From Clostridiales bacterium UBA4696 (GTDB lineage: Bacteria; Bacillota; Clostridia; Oscillospirales; Oscillospiraceae), in the NCBI GenBank assembly GCA_002404795.1, contig DHKK01000175.1, positions 1 through 19,532 of the forward strand: a DNA stretch of 19,532 bases, in the 5' to 3' direction. Below are positions 6,165-13,691 of the stretch, piece by piece. A program made the translations under genes and the position numbers. Below the pieces are notes generated by a model. The model was not told the DNA's origin and ran no database searches. It saw only the letters and a list, made by a program, of their open reading frames with translations. Each line of letters begins with the position of its first letter. The first letter of the stretch is position 1.

Positions 6165-6254
6165 TCAGGCTCTGTCGGTTTTCGCCTCGATGGGCGGTAC
6201 GGGCACGTCGGCAAGCTCCTGCGGCCGGCTCTGCGGCCCCTGCGGCTGTTTCAT
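6165..6254 (-). CDS. Possible 29-aa small protein
   Basis: An ATG at 6254 opens a 29-codon frame rich in Pro and Gln (MKQPQGPQSRPQ, ending IEAKTDRA) that stops at TGA before the terminator at 6104-6135. About 24 of 29 third positions are G or C, the bias of this genome's real genes; the overlapping frame that joins the Cys-rich gene lacks it. The best SD is GGGGTG, 7 nt upstream, inside the 3' arm of the hairpin at 6262-6288. I do not recognise the peptide, and it may not be translated. Confidence 0.35.
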   Translation of the reverse strand: MKQPQGPQSRPQELADVPVPPIEAKTDRA

Positions 6255-6261
6255 AAAGGAT

Positions 6262-6288
6262 CACCCCGCAGATAGTCTCTGCGGGGTG
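6262..6288 (-). terminator. Hairpin after the Cys-rich small-domain gene
   Basis: CACCCCGCAGA (6262-6272) and TCTGCGGGGTG (6278-6288) form a perfect 11-bp stem with a 5-nt loop, 9 nt after the TAA of the gene at 6298-6579. The following minus-strand sequence ATCCTTTAT is only weakly T-rich. It is probably the terminator of the mrnC-rqcH operon, though its 3' arm might also serve as the SD for a small frame. Confidence 0.6.
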
Positions 6289-6297
6289 CCGCTTTCT

Positions 6298-6579
6298 TTA
6301 TTCGTGCTCCTTCTCCGATTCCTGCATTTTCCGGACGATATCGCCGAAGCGGGCGATCACGCGGTCATAATTTTCCTTCCGGTGCGGGAACATGCAGTTC
6401 ATGCAGTTTTTGATGCCCGACTCCGTATAGCAGAAGTTCCCGCCACACTCTCGCCCGAGGGCGTACAGCGGGCAGTAGCAGAACAGGCAGTTGAAGCTCT
6501 CCGGGTGCGCCGTCTTGTGGCAGGGAAAGTATTCGCAGTCGGTATTCTGAAAAAACGCGTAGTGCCGCTCTTCCATCAT
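6298..6579 (-). CDS. Cysteine-rich small domain protein
   Basis: The 93-residue product matches the 'cysteine-rich small domain' family (Pfam PF04071 from memory). It has about ten cysteines in a fixed order: FFQNTDCEYFPCHK, then FNCLFCYCPLYALGRECGGNFCY, then IKNCMNCMFPHRKENY. The pattern looks like two or more metal or iron-sulfur sites. The biochemical function is unknown to me. The ATG at 6579 overlaps the rqcH stop (ATGA); a second in-frame ATG at 6576 has slightly better SD spacing (8 nt from AAGGAG). Tight coupling behind rqcH and mrnC suggests co-expression with ribosome maintenance genes. Confidence 0.85.
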   Translation of the reverse strand: MMEERHYAFFQNTDCEYFPCHKTAHPESFNCLFCYCPLYALGRECGGNFCYTESGIKNCMNCMFPHRKENYDRVIARFGDIVRKMQESEKEHE

Positions 6580-8339
6580 GCTTTCTCCTTCAGCGCCTCG
6601 CACAGCGCCGCGTCCGGCGTGACGACGGCGGTCTGGTACGTCGTGTAGATCACCATGCCCGGCCGGGCTCCGGCGGGCTTTTTTACATATTTGACCGGCG
6701 TATAGTCGACCGGGACGTTCTGCCCCTCCCGTGCCTGCGAATAATAGGCCGCGAGCTGCATCGCCTCGGTGACGGTGCGATCCGGCGGGGTCTGTCCGCC
6801 GGTCTCGATGATGACGTGGCTGCCGGGGATCTTCTGCACATGCAGCCAGAGGTCCGTCTTCGCGGCCAGCTTCGTCGTCAGCTCGTCGTTCTGCCGGTTG
6901 CTCCGGCCGACCCAGATCCCGAAGCCGTCGGAGGATACGAACCGCATCGGGCGGCTCGGCGGCAGCTTCATCTGCTTTTTCCGGTCGGTCTGGCGCAGAT
7001 ATCCGCCTGAGACGAGCTCCGCGCGGATCTCCTGCAGATCCCGCACCGACTCCGCCCGCGTCAGCGCGTCGAGCACGCTCGCCAGATACGCGAGCTCCTG
7101 CTCGCCGCGCGCGATCTGCTCCGTCAGGACCTTCTCGGCGGTCTTGGCCTTCTGGTAGTCCTTGTAGAATTTCGCCGCGTTCTGCTGCGGCGAGATGGCC
7201 GGGTTGAGGGGGATCTCGATCTCCTTCATCTCCGGATCGTAGAAATCCGCCGCGCGCAGCTTCGTCTGCCCGCGCTTCACGGCGTAGAGATTGGCCGTCA
7301 GGATATCGCCGAGGCGGCGCAGCCGCTCACGGTCATGGGTCGCCGCCAGCTCCTTCCGCTGGTTCTCGAGCTTCCGCGCCGTCCGGGCCTGCAGATTCGA
7401 GACCGTCTTGCGGATGACCTGCGAGGACTGACGGATGGCGTCCGCGCGGTCGCGCGCGGCATAAAACCGGTCGAGCAGGCGGGAGAACGAGTCAAACGTC
7501 TCCTGCCGGACAAAATCGCCGTACTGCGTGACCGGCAGACAAGTGAAGTCCCACGGACGTCCGTCCTTTTCCAGCAGCACCGGCTGCGGCGGCTGCGTCC
7601 GAAGCTGTTCGATGCGATCATAGAGCCGCGCGGCCAGCGCGGTCTTCTCCGCCTCCGGCAGCTCCGACACATCCGTGTCCAGATCACCCGTCAGACAGAA
7701 CGCCAGCTCCCGGCACACGAGCGGCGAAAAGCCGCCGAAGGTATCGAGCAGCCAGCCGTCCAGCCGCCGGGGCGAACGCTGCGCGGCGAGCAGCGCCGTC
7801 AGCTCCTCCTGTGTCACCGCGAACGGGTCCCGCTTGCCCTGCGTGGGCGGCAGATGGTAATAAAGCCCCGGCAGGACCTGCCGCTGCTCGCTCATCTCAA
7901 AGTCGACCCGGCGCAGGCAGTCCAAAATCCGCCCGTCCTCCGCGGTCAGGATCAGGTTCGAGTTGCGGCCCATGATCTCGAGGATGAGGTGCTTTTGCGT
8001 GGGGCTTCCCATCTCGTCGGTGCAGTCGAAGGTGAGGTCCAGCAGCCGCTCCATCTCCGGCTGCTGCATCCGGGCCAGCTTCCCGCCCGTCAGGTGTTTG
8101 CGCAGCAGCATGCAGAACATCGGCGGCTGCGCCGGGTTTTCCGCCGGTTCGTTCGTCAGGTGGATGCGCGGATGATTGGGCGAGGCCGTGAGCAGCAGTT
8201 TTCCGCCGCCGGCCGCGCCGCGCATGGACAGGATCAGCGTGTCGCGCTGCGGCTGCTGGACCTTGTCCACGCGGCAGCCGGTCAGGCTGCCCTCCAGCTC
8301 GCGGCGGACCGCCGTCAGAAATAAAGCGTCAAAGGGCAT
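6576..8339 (-). CDS. rqcH: RqcH / NFACT-family ribosome quality control factor
   Basis: The 587-residue product is an NFACT protein (older name fibronectin-binding protein A), the bacterial RqcH that binds obstructed 50S subunits and adds C-terminal alanine tails to stalled peptides for degradation. In order, the NFACT-N domain covers roughly residues 1-260 (MPFDALFLTAVRREL, LEIMGRNSNLIL), a coiled-coil segment spans about 265-440, and the C-terminal NFACT-R RNA-binding domain carries GIWVGRSNRQNDELT and DLWLHVQKIPGSHVII. I chose the ATG at 8339, with GGAGG 6 nt upstream, over an in-frame start at 8360. It overlaps mrnC by 11 nt and the following gene by 4 nt. Family length is normal. Confidence 0.93.
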   Translation of the reverse strand: MPFDALFLTAVRRELEGSLTGCRVDKVQQPQRDTLILSMRGAAGGGKLLLTASPNHPRIHLTNEPAENPAQPPMFCMLLRKHLTGGKLARMQQPEMERLLDLTFDCTDEMGSPTQKHLILEIMGRNSNLILTAEDGRILDCLRRVDFEMSEQRQVLPGLYYHLPPTQGKRDPFAVTQEELTALLAAQRSPRRLDGWLLDTFGGFSPLVCRELAFCLTGDLDTDVSELPEAEKTALAARLYDRIEQLRTQPPQPVLLEKDGRPWDFTCLPVTQYGDFVRQETFDSFSRLLDRFYAARDRADAIRQSSQVIRKTVSNLQARTARKLENQRKELAATHDRERLRRLGDILTANLYAVKRGQTKLRAADFYDPEMKEIEIPLNPAISPQQNAAKFYKDYQKAKTAEKVLTEQIARGEQELAYLASVLDALTRAESVRDLQEIRAELVSGGYLRQTDRKKQMKLPPSRPMRFVSSDGFGIWVGRSNRQNDELTTKLAAKTDLWLHVQKIPGSHVIIETGGQTPPDRTVTEAMQLAAYYSQAREGQNVPVDYTPVKYVKKPAGARPGMVIYTTYQTAVVTPDAALCEALKEKA

Positions 8340-8742
8340 GGGATTCCTCCATCGTTGCAAAAAACAGTTCGTTCAGCCGCTCCACCCGGCCCATCAGATA
8401 CAGCGCGCCAAACAGGCATTCCAGGCCCGTGGCCTTGGCATACTGCTCGCGCGTGGCGTTTTTGGGGATCTGGTGGACGTGCGCGTTGCGGCCGCGCTTG
8501 TAGTAGGCCAGCTCCTGCTCGCTCAGAAGCGGGAGCATCCGGTCGACCCGCCGGGCCTGCGCGGGCGCGCAGACGCGCTCCACCGTCGCGCGGTGCAGAT
8601 TTCCGATGGCTTCCTTCCCCGCCGTGCACAGAAAGCTTCGCACCAGCAGCTCAAACACCGCGTCGCCGCAGTGCGCCAGCCCCAGCGCGCTGATCTGGTT
8701 GATCTCGCGCGGGGACATCGTCAGATGAAACAGATCTTCCAA
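8329..8742 (-). CDS. mrnC: Mini-ribonuclease III
   Basis: The 137-residue product is Mini-III, an RNase III catalytic domain without a dsRNA-binding domain that matures 23S rRNA in Firmicutes. The catalytic block is GLAHCGDAVFELLVR, with Asp27 and Glu31, and the second acidic site is in TGLECLFG (Glu108). YKRGRNA and the C-terminal RLNELF stretch are further family signatures. The start is a TTG: GGAGG lies 8 nt before it, and the next ATG (residue 9) would cut into the N-terminal helix. It heads an operon with rqcH (11-nt overlap) and the small Cys-rich gene. In some Clostridia mrnC neighbours cysS or rlmB; neither is seen here. Confidence 0.93.
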   Translation of the reverse strand: MEDLFHLTMSPREINQISALGLAHCGDAVFELLVRSFLCTAGKEAIGNLHRATVERVCAPAQARRVDRMLPLLSEQELAYYKRGRNAHVHQIPKNATREQYAKATGLECLFGALYLMGRVERLNELFFATMEESHAL

Positions 8743-8770
8743 GCGGATCTCCTCCGGAACACATAATTTA

Positions 8771-8785
8771 TGCTATACTATATCA
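8771..8785. promoter_or_regulatory. Overlapping divergent extended -10 elements
   Basis: On the minus strand TGATATAGT (8785-8777) is an extended -10 box that would start mrnC mRNA about 28 nt before its TTG; its -35 region is weak. On the plus strand TGCTATACT (8771-8779) is an equally good extended -10. The two share the near-palindromic TATACTATA. The minus one probably serves mrnC; the plus one may be a second promoter for the gene at 8892. Confidence 0.45.
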
Positions 8786-8824
8786 CAGTTTGCGCCCTGT
8801 TTTCCACCCCGCGCAAAAAAATGG

Positions 8825-8853
8825 TTGACTTGATGGTTACAATCTGTTACAAT
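8825..8853 (+). promoter_or_regulatory. Promoter of the secreted CHAP-like gene, with direct repeat
   Basis: TTGACT (8825-8830) and TACAAT (8848-8853) are 17 nt apart, each one base from consensus. GTTACAAT occurs twice, at 8836-8843 and 8846-8853, exactly 10 bp apart, so the second copy contains the -10 box. This spacing of one helical turn could be a tandem activator or repressor site. GAAAGGAAG upstream of 8892 is the ribosome binding site. Confidence 0.7.
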
Positions 8854-8891
8854 TTACACATTCTGAATCGATACGAAAGGAAGTCTGCAGC

Positions 8892-10007
8892 ATGCAGAAA
8901 ATTTTCCGCCGCCTGTCCGCCGCACTGCTCTGCCTGGCGCTTCTGGCCGCTCCGGCCCTGGCCGCCGAGGCGACCATCCGTTCCGACTACGTCGTGATCG
9001 AGGGCGAGAATTTCGTCGCCGACACCTTCTGCGGCGTGGACGCCCTGTATAACGAGACCGGCCGGACGCTGTTCTGCAACGAGCTGATTGAGCGCTTCTA
9101 TTCCGCCGTCTACGGCGTCAGCCTGTACACAGACAACGGTGATCTGACCGTCACCAGCCCCTCGGGCTGCTGGTTTGACGTTACATACGCGCCGCAGCCC
9201 GGCGACATCGCCTACGCCTCCGCCGAGGCGCGCGAGCGCTACGGCAACCACTACGCCATCGTCAAATCCGTCGACGAGGCCGGCGGCACCGTCACCCTCT
9301 TCGAGCAGAACTGGGTCTGGGACGGCAAGGCGGGCGTGAACCGCGTCATCCCCTATGACGGCGGCTGCTACACGTTCTACACCCTGATGTCCGCCTCCGG
9401 CCGCGCAGCCGCCGCCGAAGAGGGCCTCGCCAACACGCCGGTCTCCGACGCCCCGTCCGTCACGCCTGTCAGCGCCTCCACCGGCCTCACCGCGTGGGGC
9501 AGCGGCGTCTCGAACATCACCGGTACGCCGTCGGCCTGGGCCGCCGACACCATCACCCGCGCCGAGATCTACGGCATCACCATGCTTTCCGACGGCAGCT
9601 ATCAGTCCCCCATCAACCGCCGGACGCTCGCGCGTCTGGCCGCCAACACGGCCCGCACGCTCGGTCTGGTGGAGGATGTGAGCGACCCGATCGCCGTCGT
9701 GCAGCAGCTCGGCGTCATGCAGCCGAATGCCGACGGCAGCTTTGACCAGACCTCCACGGTCACGCGGCAGATGGCCGCGACGGTCCTGCTCCGCCTGCTG
9801 CGGCAGTCGAGCACCGTCTTCGACGCCGATTACTCCACGCTCAGCCGCTACCCGGACAGCGCCGCGATCTCCGACTGGGCACGCGAGGCCGTCGCCATGA
9901 TGACGCAGTACGAGCTGATGAACGGCACCTCGAAGGGCTTCGAGCCCAAAAAGGAAATGACGCTCGAGCAGTGCCTCGTCCTGCTGACGCGCATCTGCGA
10001 ATTCTGA
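8892..10007 (+). CDS. Secreted CHAP-like amidase/peptidase with SLH-like C-terminus
   Basis: The 371-residue product begins with a clear signal peptide (positive MQKIFRR, hydrophobic ALLCLALLAA, cleavage near AALAAEA, residue 24-26). Residues 50-165 look like a CHAP/NlpC-type cysteine hydrolase: Cys62 in FCNELIERFY, PQPGDIAYAS, His120 in GNHYAIVKSVD, and a terminal FEQNW (Glu138, Asn140). Such enzymes cut peptidoglycan amide or peptide bonds. A Ser/Ala/Pro linker follows (170-210). Residues 215-371 contain two or three degenerate SLH-like repeats (AEIYGITMLSDGSY, the RYPDSAAISDWAREAVA block, GFEPKKEMTLEQCLVLLTR), suggesting attachment to the cell wall. It is monocistronic with its own promoter and terminator. 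Confidence 0.78.
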   Translation: MQKIFRRLSAALLCLALLAAPALAAEATIRSDYVVIEGENFVADTFCGVDALYNETGRTLFCNELIERFYSAVYGVSLYTDNGDLTVTSPSGCWFDVTYAPQPGDIAYASAEARERYGNHYAIVKSVDEAGGTVTLFEQNWVWDGKAGVNRVIPYDGGCYTFYTLMSASGRAAAAEEGLANTPVSDAPSVTPVSASTGLTAWGSGVSNITGTPSAWAADTITRAEIYGITMLSDGSYQSPINRRTLARLAANTARTLGLVEDVSDPIAVVQQLGVMQPNADGSFDQTSTVTRQMAATVLLRLLRQSSTVFDADYSTLSRYPDSAAISDWAREAVAMMTQYELMNGTSKGFEPKKEMTLEQCLVLLTRICEF

Positions 10008-10016
10008 AAAAACCCC

Positions 10017-10052
10017 AAAAAGGACCTGCTGATTGATCAGCAGGTCCTTTTT
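10017..10052. terminator. Bidirectional terminator between convergent genes
   Basis: AGGACCTGCTGA (10021-10032) pairs perfectly with TCAGCAGGTCCT (10037-10048) around TTGA, and flanking A4 and T4 extend the stem to 16 bp. It has T-runs on both strands. It ends the plus-strand CHAP gene and the long minus-strand rimP operon; its edge overlaps the TAA of the acetyltransferase gene. Confidence 0.92.
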
Positions 10053-10581
10053 ATTTCCCGTATTGCGTGTATTGAACGACCCGGTCCAGCAAATACCGCT
10101 GGAAGGTCCGGCACTGCGCCGGGGAGATTGCCCGGTCGGCCATGATGACCAGCGGGACGATCGGTCCGCCGCCCTGAAACGGCAGCTGGACATGGTCATA
10201 CGGCTGCGCCTGCAGCCCATTGCGCTCGTAAAAGGCCTTGCGGCGGCAGGTGAGCGCGTCCTCCGGCGGCTCGATCTCGAGGATGAAAGGCTTCTCCCCC
10301 TGCAGCAGCTCCCGGAGGATCCGGCTGCCGGTCCCCTGCCCGCGCAGCGACGGCTGCACGGCAAAATGCTCCAGATAGACAAAGTCCTCCGTCTGCCAGA
10401 CGAATACGTCCGCCAGCAGCCTTTCATCCTCCACCGCGCCGAGCGGCAGAAAATCCGCGTCCTGCAGCGCCAGCAGGTGATCTGCCCGCGTGCGCCGCTC
10501 GTTGGGCGGGAAGCTGCTCTCATACAGGGAAAACGACGCGTCAAACAGCGGATGCCGCGCGCCGATCCGTTCCAGATTCAT
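10051..10581 (-). CDS. GNAT-family N-acetyltransferase
   Basis: The 176-residue product has the GNAT acetyl-CoA fold. The diagnostic motif is LEHFAVQPSLRGQGTGSRIL (residues 70-89), where RGQGTG is the pyrophosphate-binding loop, followed by an IEPP strand and KAFYERNGLQ near the end. The substrate is not predictable; protein, small amine or antibiotic targets are all possible. The start ATG overlaps the ribF stop codon (ATGA), so it is translationally coupled and is the last gene of the rimP operon, directly before the terminator. Confidence 0.85.
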   Translation of the reverse strand: MNLERIGARHPLFDASFSLYESSFPPNERRTRADHLLALQDADFLPLGAVEDERLLADVFVWQTEDFVYLEHFAVQPSLRGQGTGSRILRELLQGEKPFILEIEPPEDALTCRRKAFYERNGLQAQPYDHVQLPFQGGGPIVPLVIMADRAISPAQCRTFQRYLLDRVVQYTQYGK

Positions 10582-11471
10582 TTCTGATAAAAGTCTGCGA
10601 CCAGCTGCCGGTCATACAACACGCGGGCGCGAAGCGCCGCGGCGCTTTCAAACCGCATCTCCCCGCGCAGATGGGCCTGCAGCCAGACGGCAAGCTCCTT
10701 TCCATAGAGATCTCCGGCAAAGCCGATCAGATTGGCCTCCAGCAGCGGCGCCGGAAGCGCGCCGACCGTCGGATGGACGCCGATGTTGACGCAGGCAGGA
10801 TAGCGCACGCCGTCCACCTCGGCCTCCGCGCGGTAGACGCCGAAGGCCGGGACCAGCACGCCCGGCGCGAACGGCACATTGGCCGTCGGGAAGCCTAGGC
10901 CCGCGCCTCTGCCCGCGCCGCGCATGACGCAGCCGGTGACGAGCTGCCCGTGGCCGAGCAGGCGGACGGCCTCTTCGCAGCGGCCGGTCTGCAGCAGCCG
11001 GCGGATGCGGGTGGAGCTGACGGCGCTGCCGTCAACGCGGATCTCCGGGATAACGTCGCAGCCGATGCCGAGCTCCCGGCACTTCTCCTGCAGCCGCGCC
11101 GCATCGCCCTGTCCGCGGTCGCCGAAGTGAAAATCGTGGCCGCAGACCACATGCTTCGCATGCAGCTGCCGGACCAGATAATCCTCCACAAAAACCTGCC
11201 ACGGCATGTGCATCATCGCCTCGTCAAAGTGGGCGAAGATCACCCGCTCCATGCCGCAGAGCCTGCGCATGAGCAGCTCCCGCTCCGCCATGGTGTTGAG
11301 CAGCGGCACGGCCGTGCCGAACACGAGCGTGTCCGGGTGCGTGTCGAAGCTCAGCGCGGCCGGGGTCAGCCCCAGCGCCTGCGCGCGCTGCCGCGTCCGG
11401 TCGAGAAGCGCGGCGTGGCCCAGGTGGATGCCGTCAAAAAAGCCCAGGGCCAGAACGCAGTCATGTACCAA
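10578..11471 (-). CDS. ribF: Bifunctional riboflavin kinase/FAD synthetase
   Basis: The 297-residue product makes FMN and FAD from riboflavin and ATP. The N-terminal nucleotidyltransferase domain shows ALGFFDGIHLGHAALL, FDTHP, VVCGHDFHFG and the SSTRIRRLL motif (about residues 8-165). The C-terminal kinase domain shows GLGFPTANV and YPACVNIGVHPTVG (about 175-297). The start appears to be TTG at 11471, with GAGGTG 7 nt upstream; an in-frame TGA lies just upstream, and no ATG or GTG fits. The N-terminus is therefore slightly shorter than in many homologues. It overlaps truB by 11 nt, a standard neighbour pair in Firmicutes. Confidence 0.94.
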   Translation of the reverse strand: MVHDCVLALGFFDGIHLGHAALLDRTRQRAQALGLTPAALSFDTHPDTLVFGTAVPLLNTMAERELLMRRLCGMERVIFAHFDEAMMHMPWQVFVEDYLVRQLHAKHVVCGHDFHFGDRGQGDAARLQEKCRELGIGCDVIPEIRVDGSAVSSTRIRRLLQTGRCEEAVRLLGHGQLVTGCVMRGAGRGAGLGFPTANVPFAPGVLVPAFGVYRAEAEVDGVRYPACVNIGVHPTVGALPAPLLEANLIGFAGDLYGKELAVWLQAHLRGEMRFESAAALRARVLYDRQLVADFYQK

Positions 11472-12351
11472 GTGTGTTCACCTCGAAAAAGCTCTTGATG
11501 GTGGTGAGAACGCCGCACTCCACGCGGCCGAGCAGCAGGAATTCGCCGTCCTCGGCGTAGACGCGGTACATCCCGGGCTGGAACTGCCAGTCCCTGACCT
11601 GCGCGCCGTTTTTGAGCTTCACGGCCTGCCCCAGCGTGACGATGAGGGGCGGATGCGCCGCGAAGACCGCGTCGACGGGCATGAGCAGCTGCTGCGGGTC
11701 CTGCCCGGCGGCAAAATCCAGCACCTGCTGCATCGTCACGGCCTGCGCGAGCGTAAAGCTCCCCGCCCGCGTCCGGCGCAGCGACGACATGCAGCCGCCG
11801 CAGCCGAGCGCGCGGCCCAGATCGTGGCAGAGCGTGCGCACATACGTGCCCTTCGAGCAGCGCACGCGGATCGTCCAGTCCGCGCCCTCGCCCTCCAGCA
11901 GCTCCAGCGCATGGATGGTGATGCTTCTCGGCCTGCGCGCGACCTCCTGCCCTCTGCGGGCCAGCTCATAGAGCTTCTGGCCGTTTATCTTGATGGCGGA
12001 ATACATGGGCGGGATCTGCTCGATGGGGCCGAGGAACTGCCGCAGGACAGCCTCCAGCTGCGCGCGGGTGACGCAGACGGAGTTCGTCTCCAGCACGGTC
12101 CCGCTCGTGTCCTGCGTGTCGGTCACGACGCCGAGGCGCAGCCCCGCGACGTATTCCTTTTCCGCGGACTCCAGAAATTCAGCCGCGCGGGTGGCGCGGC
12201 CGATAAAAACAGGAAGCACGCCGGTGGCCATCGGGTCGAGCGTACCGCCATGGCCGACGCGGCGTTCATGAAACACGCCGCGCAGCTTGGCCGCCACGTC
12301 CTGGCTCGTCCAGCCGGCGCTCTTGTCGATCACAAGGATGCCGTTTGCCAT
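11461..12351 (-). CDS. truB: tRNA pseudouridine(55) synthase
   Basis: The 296-residue product is TruB, which converts uridine 55 in the T-loop of tRNAs to pseudouridine. The catalytic Asp39 sits in HGGTLDPMATGVLP. KEYVAGLRLGVVTDTQD, IPPMYSAIKINGQKLYELAR and CSKGTYVRTLCHDLG are the other family motifs, in normal order. A short C-terminal PUA-like segment follows (about 220-296). The ATG has AAGGAG 5 nt upstream. It lies 12 nt after nrnA and overlaps ribF. Confidence 0.97.
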   Translation of the reverse strand: MANGILVIDKSAGWTSQDVAAKLRGVFHERRVGHGGTLDPMATGVLPVFIGRATRAAEFLESAEKEYVAGLRLGVVTDTQDTSGTVLETNSVCVTRAQLEAVLRQFLGPIEQIPPMYSAIKINGQKLYELARRGQEVARRPRSITIHALELLEGEGADWTIRVRCSKGTYVRTLCHDLGRALGCGGCMSSLRRTRAGSFTLAQAVTMQQVLDFAAGQDPQQLLMPVDAVFAAHPPLIVTLGQAVKLKNGAQVRDWQFQPGMYRVYAEDGEFLLLGRVECGVLTTIKSFFEVNTLGT

Positions 12352-12363
12352 AGGGTCTCCTTT

Positions 12364-13311
12364 TTACAGTCTGACGCCGCTTTCCGCGAGCGCGCGCAAG
12401 ATCGCCGCCTTCGCCCCCGCGATGCCGCCCGGGACGCTGGCCCCGGCCGCCGCGGCATGGCCGCCGCCGCCCAGGCGCTGGCAGATGGCCGACGCGTCAT
12501 ACGGCGCTTCGGTCCTGAGGCTGATCTTGCCCAGCCCGTCCTCGACCTCGCGGATCATGACGCCGATCTTCACGCCCTCGATGCTGCGGGCAAAGCCGGA
12601 GATCGAGTCGAGATCGTCCTCCGTGACGGTAAAGGCCGCCAGCAGCTTTTTGGTCATCGTGCAGACGCCGACCTCTCCGCCCGCGTAAAACTCCATCGTG
12701 TCGGTCAGCTTCGCCTCCAGCCGGAGCCGGGCGAAGCTCTTCGTGTCAAAAAACACCTTGTTGATGGGATACACATCCGCCCCGGCGTCGATGAGCGCCG
12801 CCGCGGTGCGGTGTGTGTTGGCGCTAGTGTTGGAAAATTTGAAGCAGCCCGTGTCGGTGGAGATCGCCGTGTAGAGGCACTCCGCGATCCGCTTCGTGAC
12901 CGTCACGCCGAGCTCCGTCAAAAGTGCATGGACGATCTCGCCGCAGGCGGCCTTGTCGGCCTCCACGAGCTTCGGGCAGGCCAGCGAATTGCTGCCGTGA
13001 TGGTCGACCGCGCACACCGGCATCAGCCCCAGCCGGACCGCATCGAAGGACAAAAGCCCCTCCGACGCGATATCCGTGGAGATGACACACGCGTCCGCAG
13101 GCGCATCCTCACATACCAGCCCCTCGAGCATCGCCGCGAAGCGCGGCGTGAACTGCTCGTTCCGCAGCACGGCCGCCGACTTCCCCAGCTGCCGCAGGCC
13201 CAGGCACAGGGCGCTCGCGCAGCCGATGGTATCGCCGTCCGGGCGGCGGTGGGTCAGGATGACAAAGTTGTCATGTGCGCGCAGAAACGCGCAGAATTCA
13301 GCCCTTGTCAT
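12364..13311 (-). CDS. nrnA: DHH/DHHA1 phosphoesterase, NrnA-like oligoribonuclease
   Basis: The 315-residue product is a DHH-family bifunctional oligoribonuclease/pAp phosphatase of the NrnA type, degrading nano-RNA, pAp or pApA. Metal-binding motifs are HRRPDGDTIG (His21, Asp25, Asp27), Asp80 in VISTD, DHH at 103-105, and a later STDTG. The C-terminal DHHA1 domain ends with GGGGHAAAAGA. The first motif has HRRPDGD instead of the common HxNPDGD. It overlaps rbfA by 14 nt. The exact substrate (nano-RNA, pAp or cyclic-dinucleotide products) cannot be told from sequence. Confidence 0.92.
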   Translation of the reverse strand: MTRAEFCAFLRAHDNFVILTHRRPDGDTIGCASALCLGLRQLGKSAAVLRNEQFTPRFAAMLEGLVCEDAPADACVISTDIASEGLLSFDAVRLGLMPVCAVDHHGSNSLACPKLVEADKAACGEIVHALLTELGVTVTKRIAECLYTAISTDTGCFKFSNTSANTHRTAAALIDAGADVYPINKVFFDTKSFARLRLEAKLTDTMEFYAGGEVGVCTMTKKLLAAFTVTEDDLDSISGFARSIEGVKIGVMIREVEDGLGKISLRTEAPYDASAICQRLGGGGHAAAAGASVPGGIAGAKAAILRALAESGVRL

Positions 13312-13678
13312 CGGCCTTTTCCGCCTCCCGCGCAGCCTCCTGCCGCTCGAGCTTCTCGAGCAGGTCGAACATGTGCGCGCCGTATTTGAGCGAATCGTCG
13401 AGCGTGAAGACCAGCTCCGGCGTGTAGCGCAGCTGCAGCCGGCTGCCGAGCTCGCGCCGCAGCCAGCCGCCCGCGGACTTCAGCCCGCGGATCGCGTCCT
13501 GCGACCTTGCCTCCTCGAGCACGCTGACATAGATTTTACTGTAGCGCAGATCCGGCGTGGTATCCACGCGCGTGATGGAGATCATGGTCTGCACCCGCGG
13601 GTCCTTGAGCGAGCGGATCAGCTCCGCCAGCTCCCGCTGGATCTCCTCATTGATCCGGCCGATTCGATTGGAAGCCAT
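13298..13678 (-). CDS. rbfA: 30S ribosome-binding factor A
   Basis: The 126-residue product is RbfA, a cold-shock 30S maturation factor with a KH-like fold. It opens with NRIGRINEEIQRELAELI and contains DPRVQTMISITRVDTTPDLRYSKIYVSVL and the C-terminal RYTPELVFTLDDSLKYG, all conserved. The tail (residues 108-126) is charged and low complexity. The ATG is preceded by AAGGAGG only 4 nt away. It follows infB after a 58-nt gap holding a terminator-like hairpin, and overlaps nrnA. Confidence 0.96.
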   Translation of the reverse strand: MASNRIGRINEEIQRELAELIRSLKDPRVQTMISITRVDTTPDLRYSKIYVSVLEEARSQDAIRGLKSAGGWLRRELGSRLQLRYTPELVFTLDDSLKYGAHMFDLLEKLERQEAAREAEKADDKG

Positions 13679-13691
13679 AGGCCCTCCTTAC

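Noticed and set aside
5716..6264. 182-aa version of the Cys-rich protein starting at GTG 6264
   Set aside because: It would translate through a strong terminator; the ATG at 6090 has a well-spaced GGAGG, and the extension lacks the genome's third-position bias.
11206..13389. Long plus-strand frame opposite ribF, truB and nrnA
   Set aside because: Antisense shadow of recognised genes, with no SD and an Arg/Ala/Gln-rich composition unlike a folded protein.
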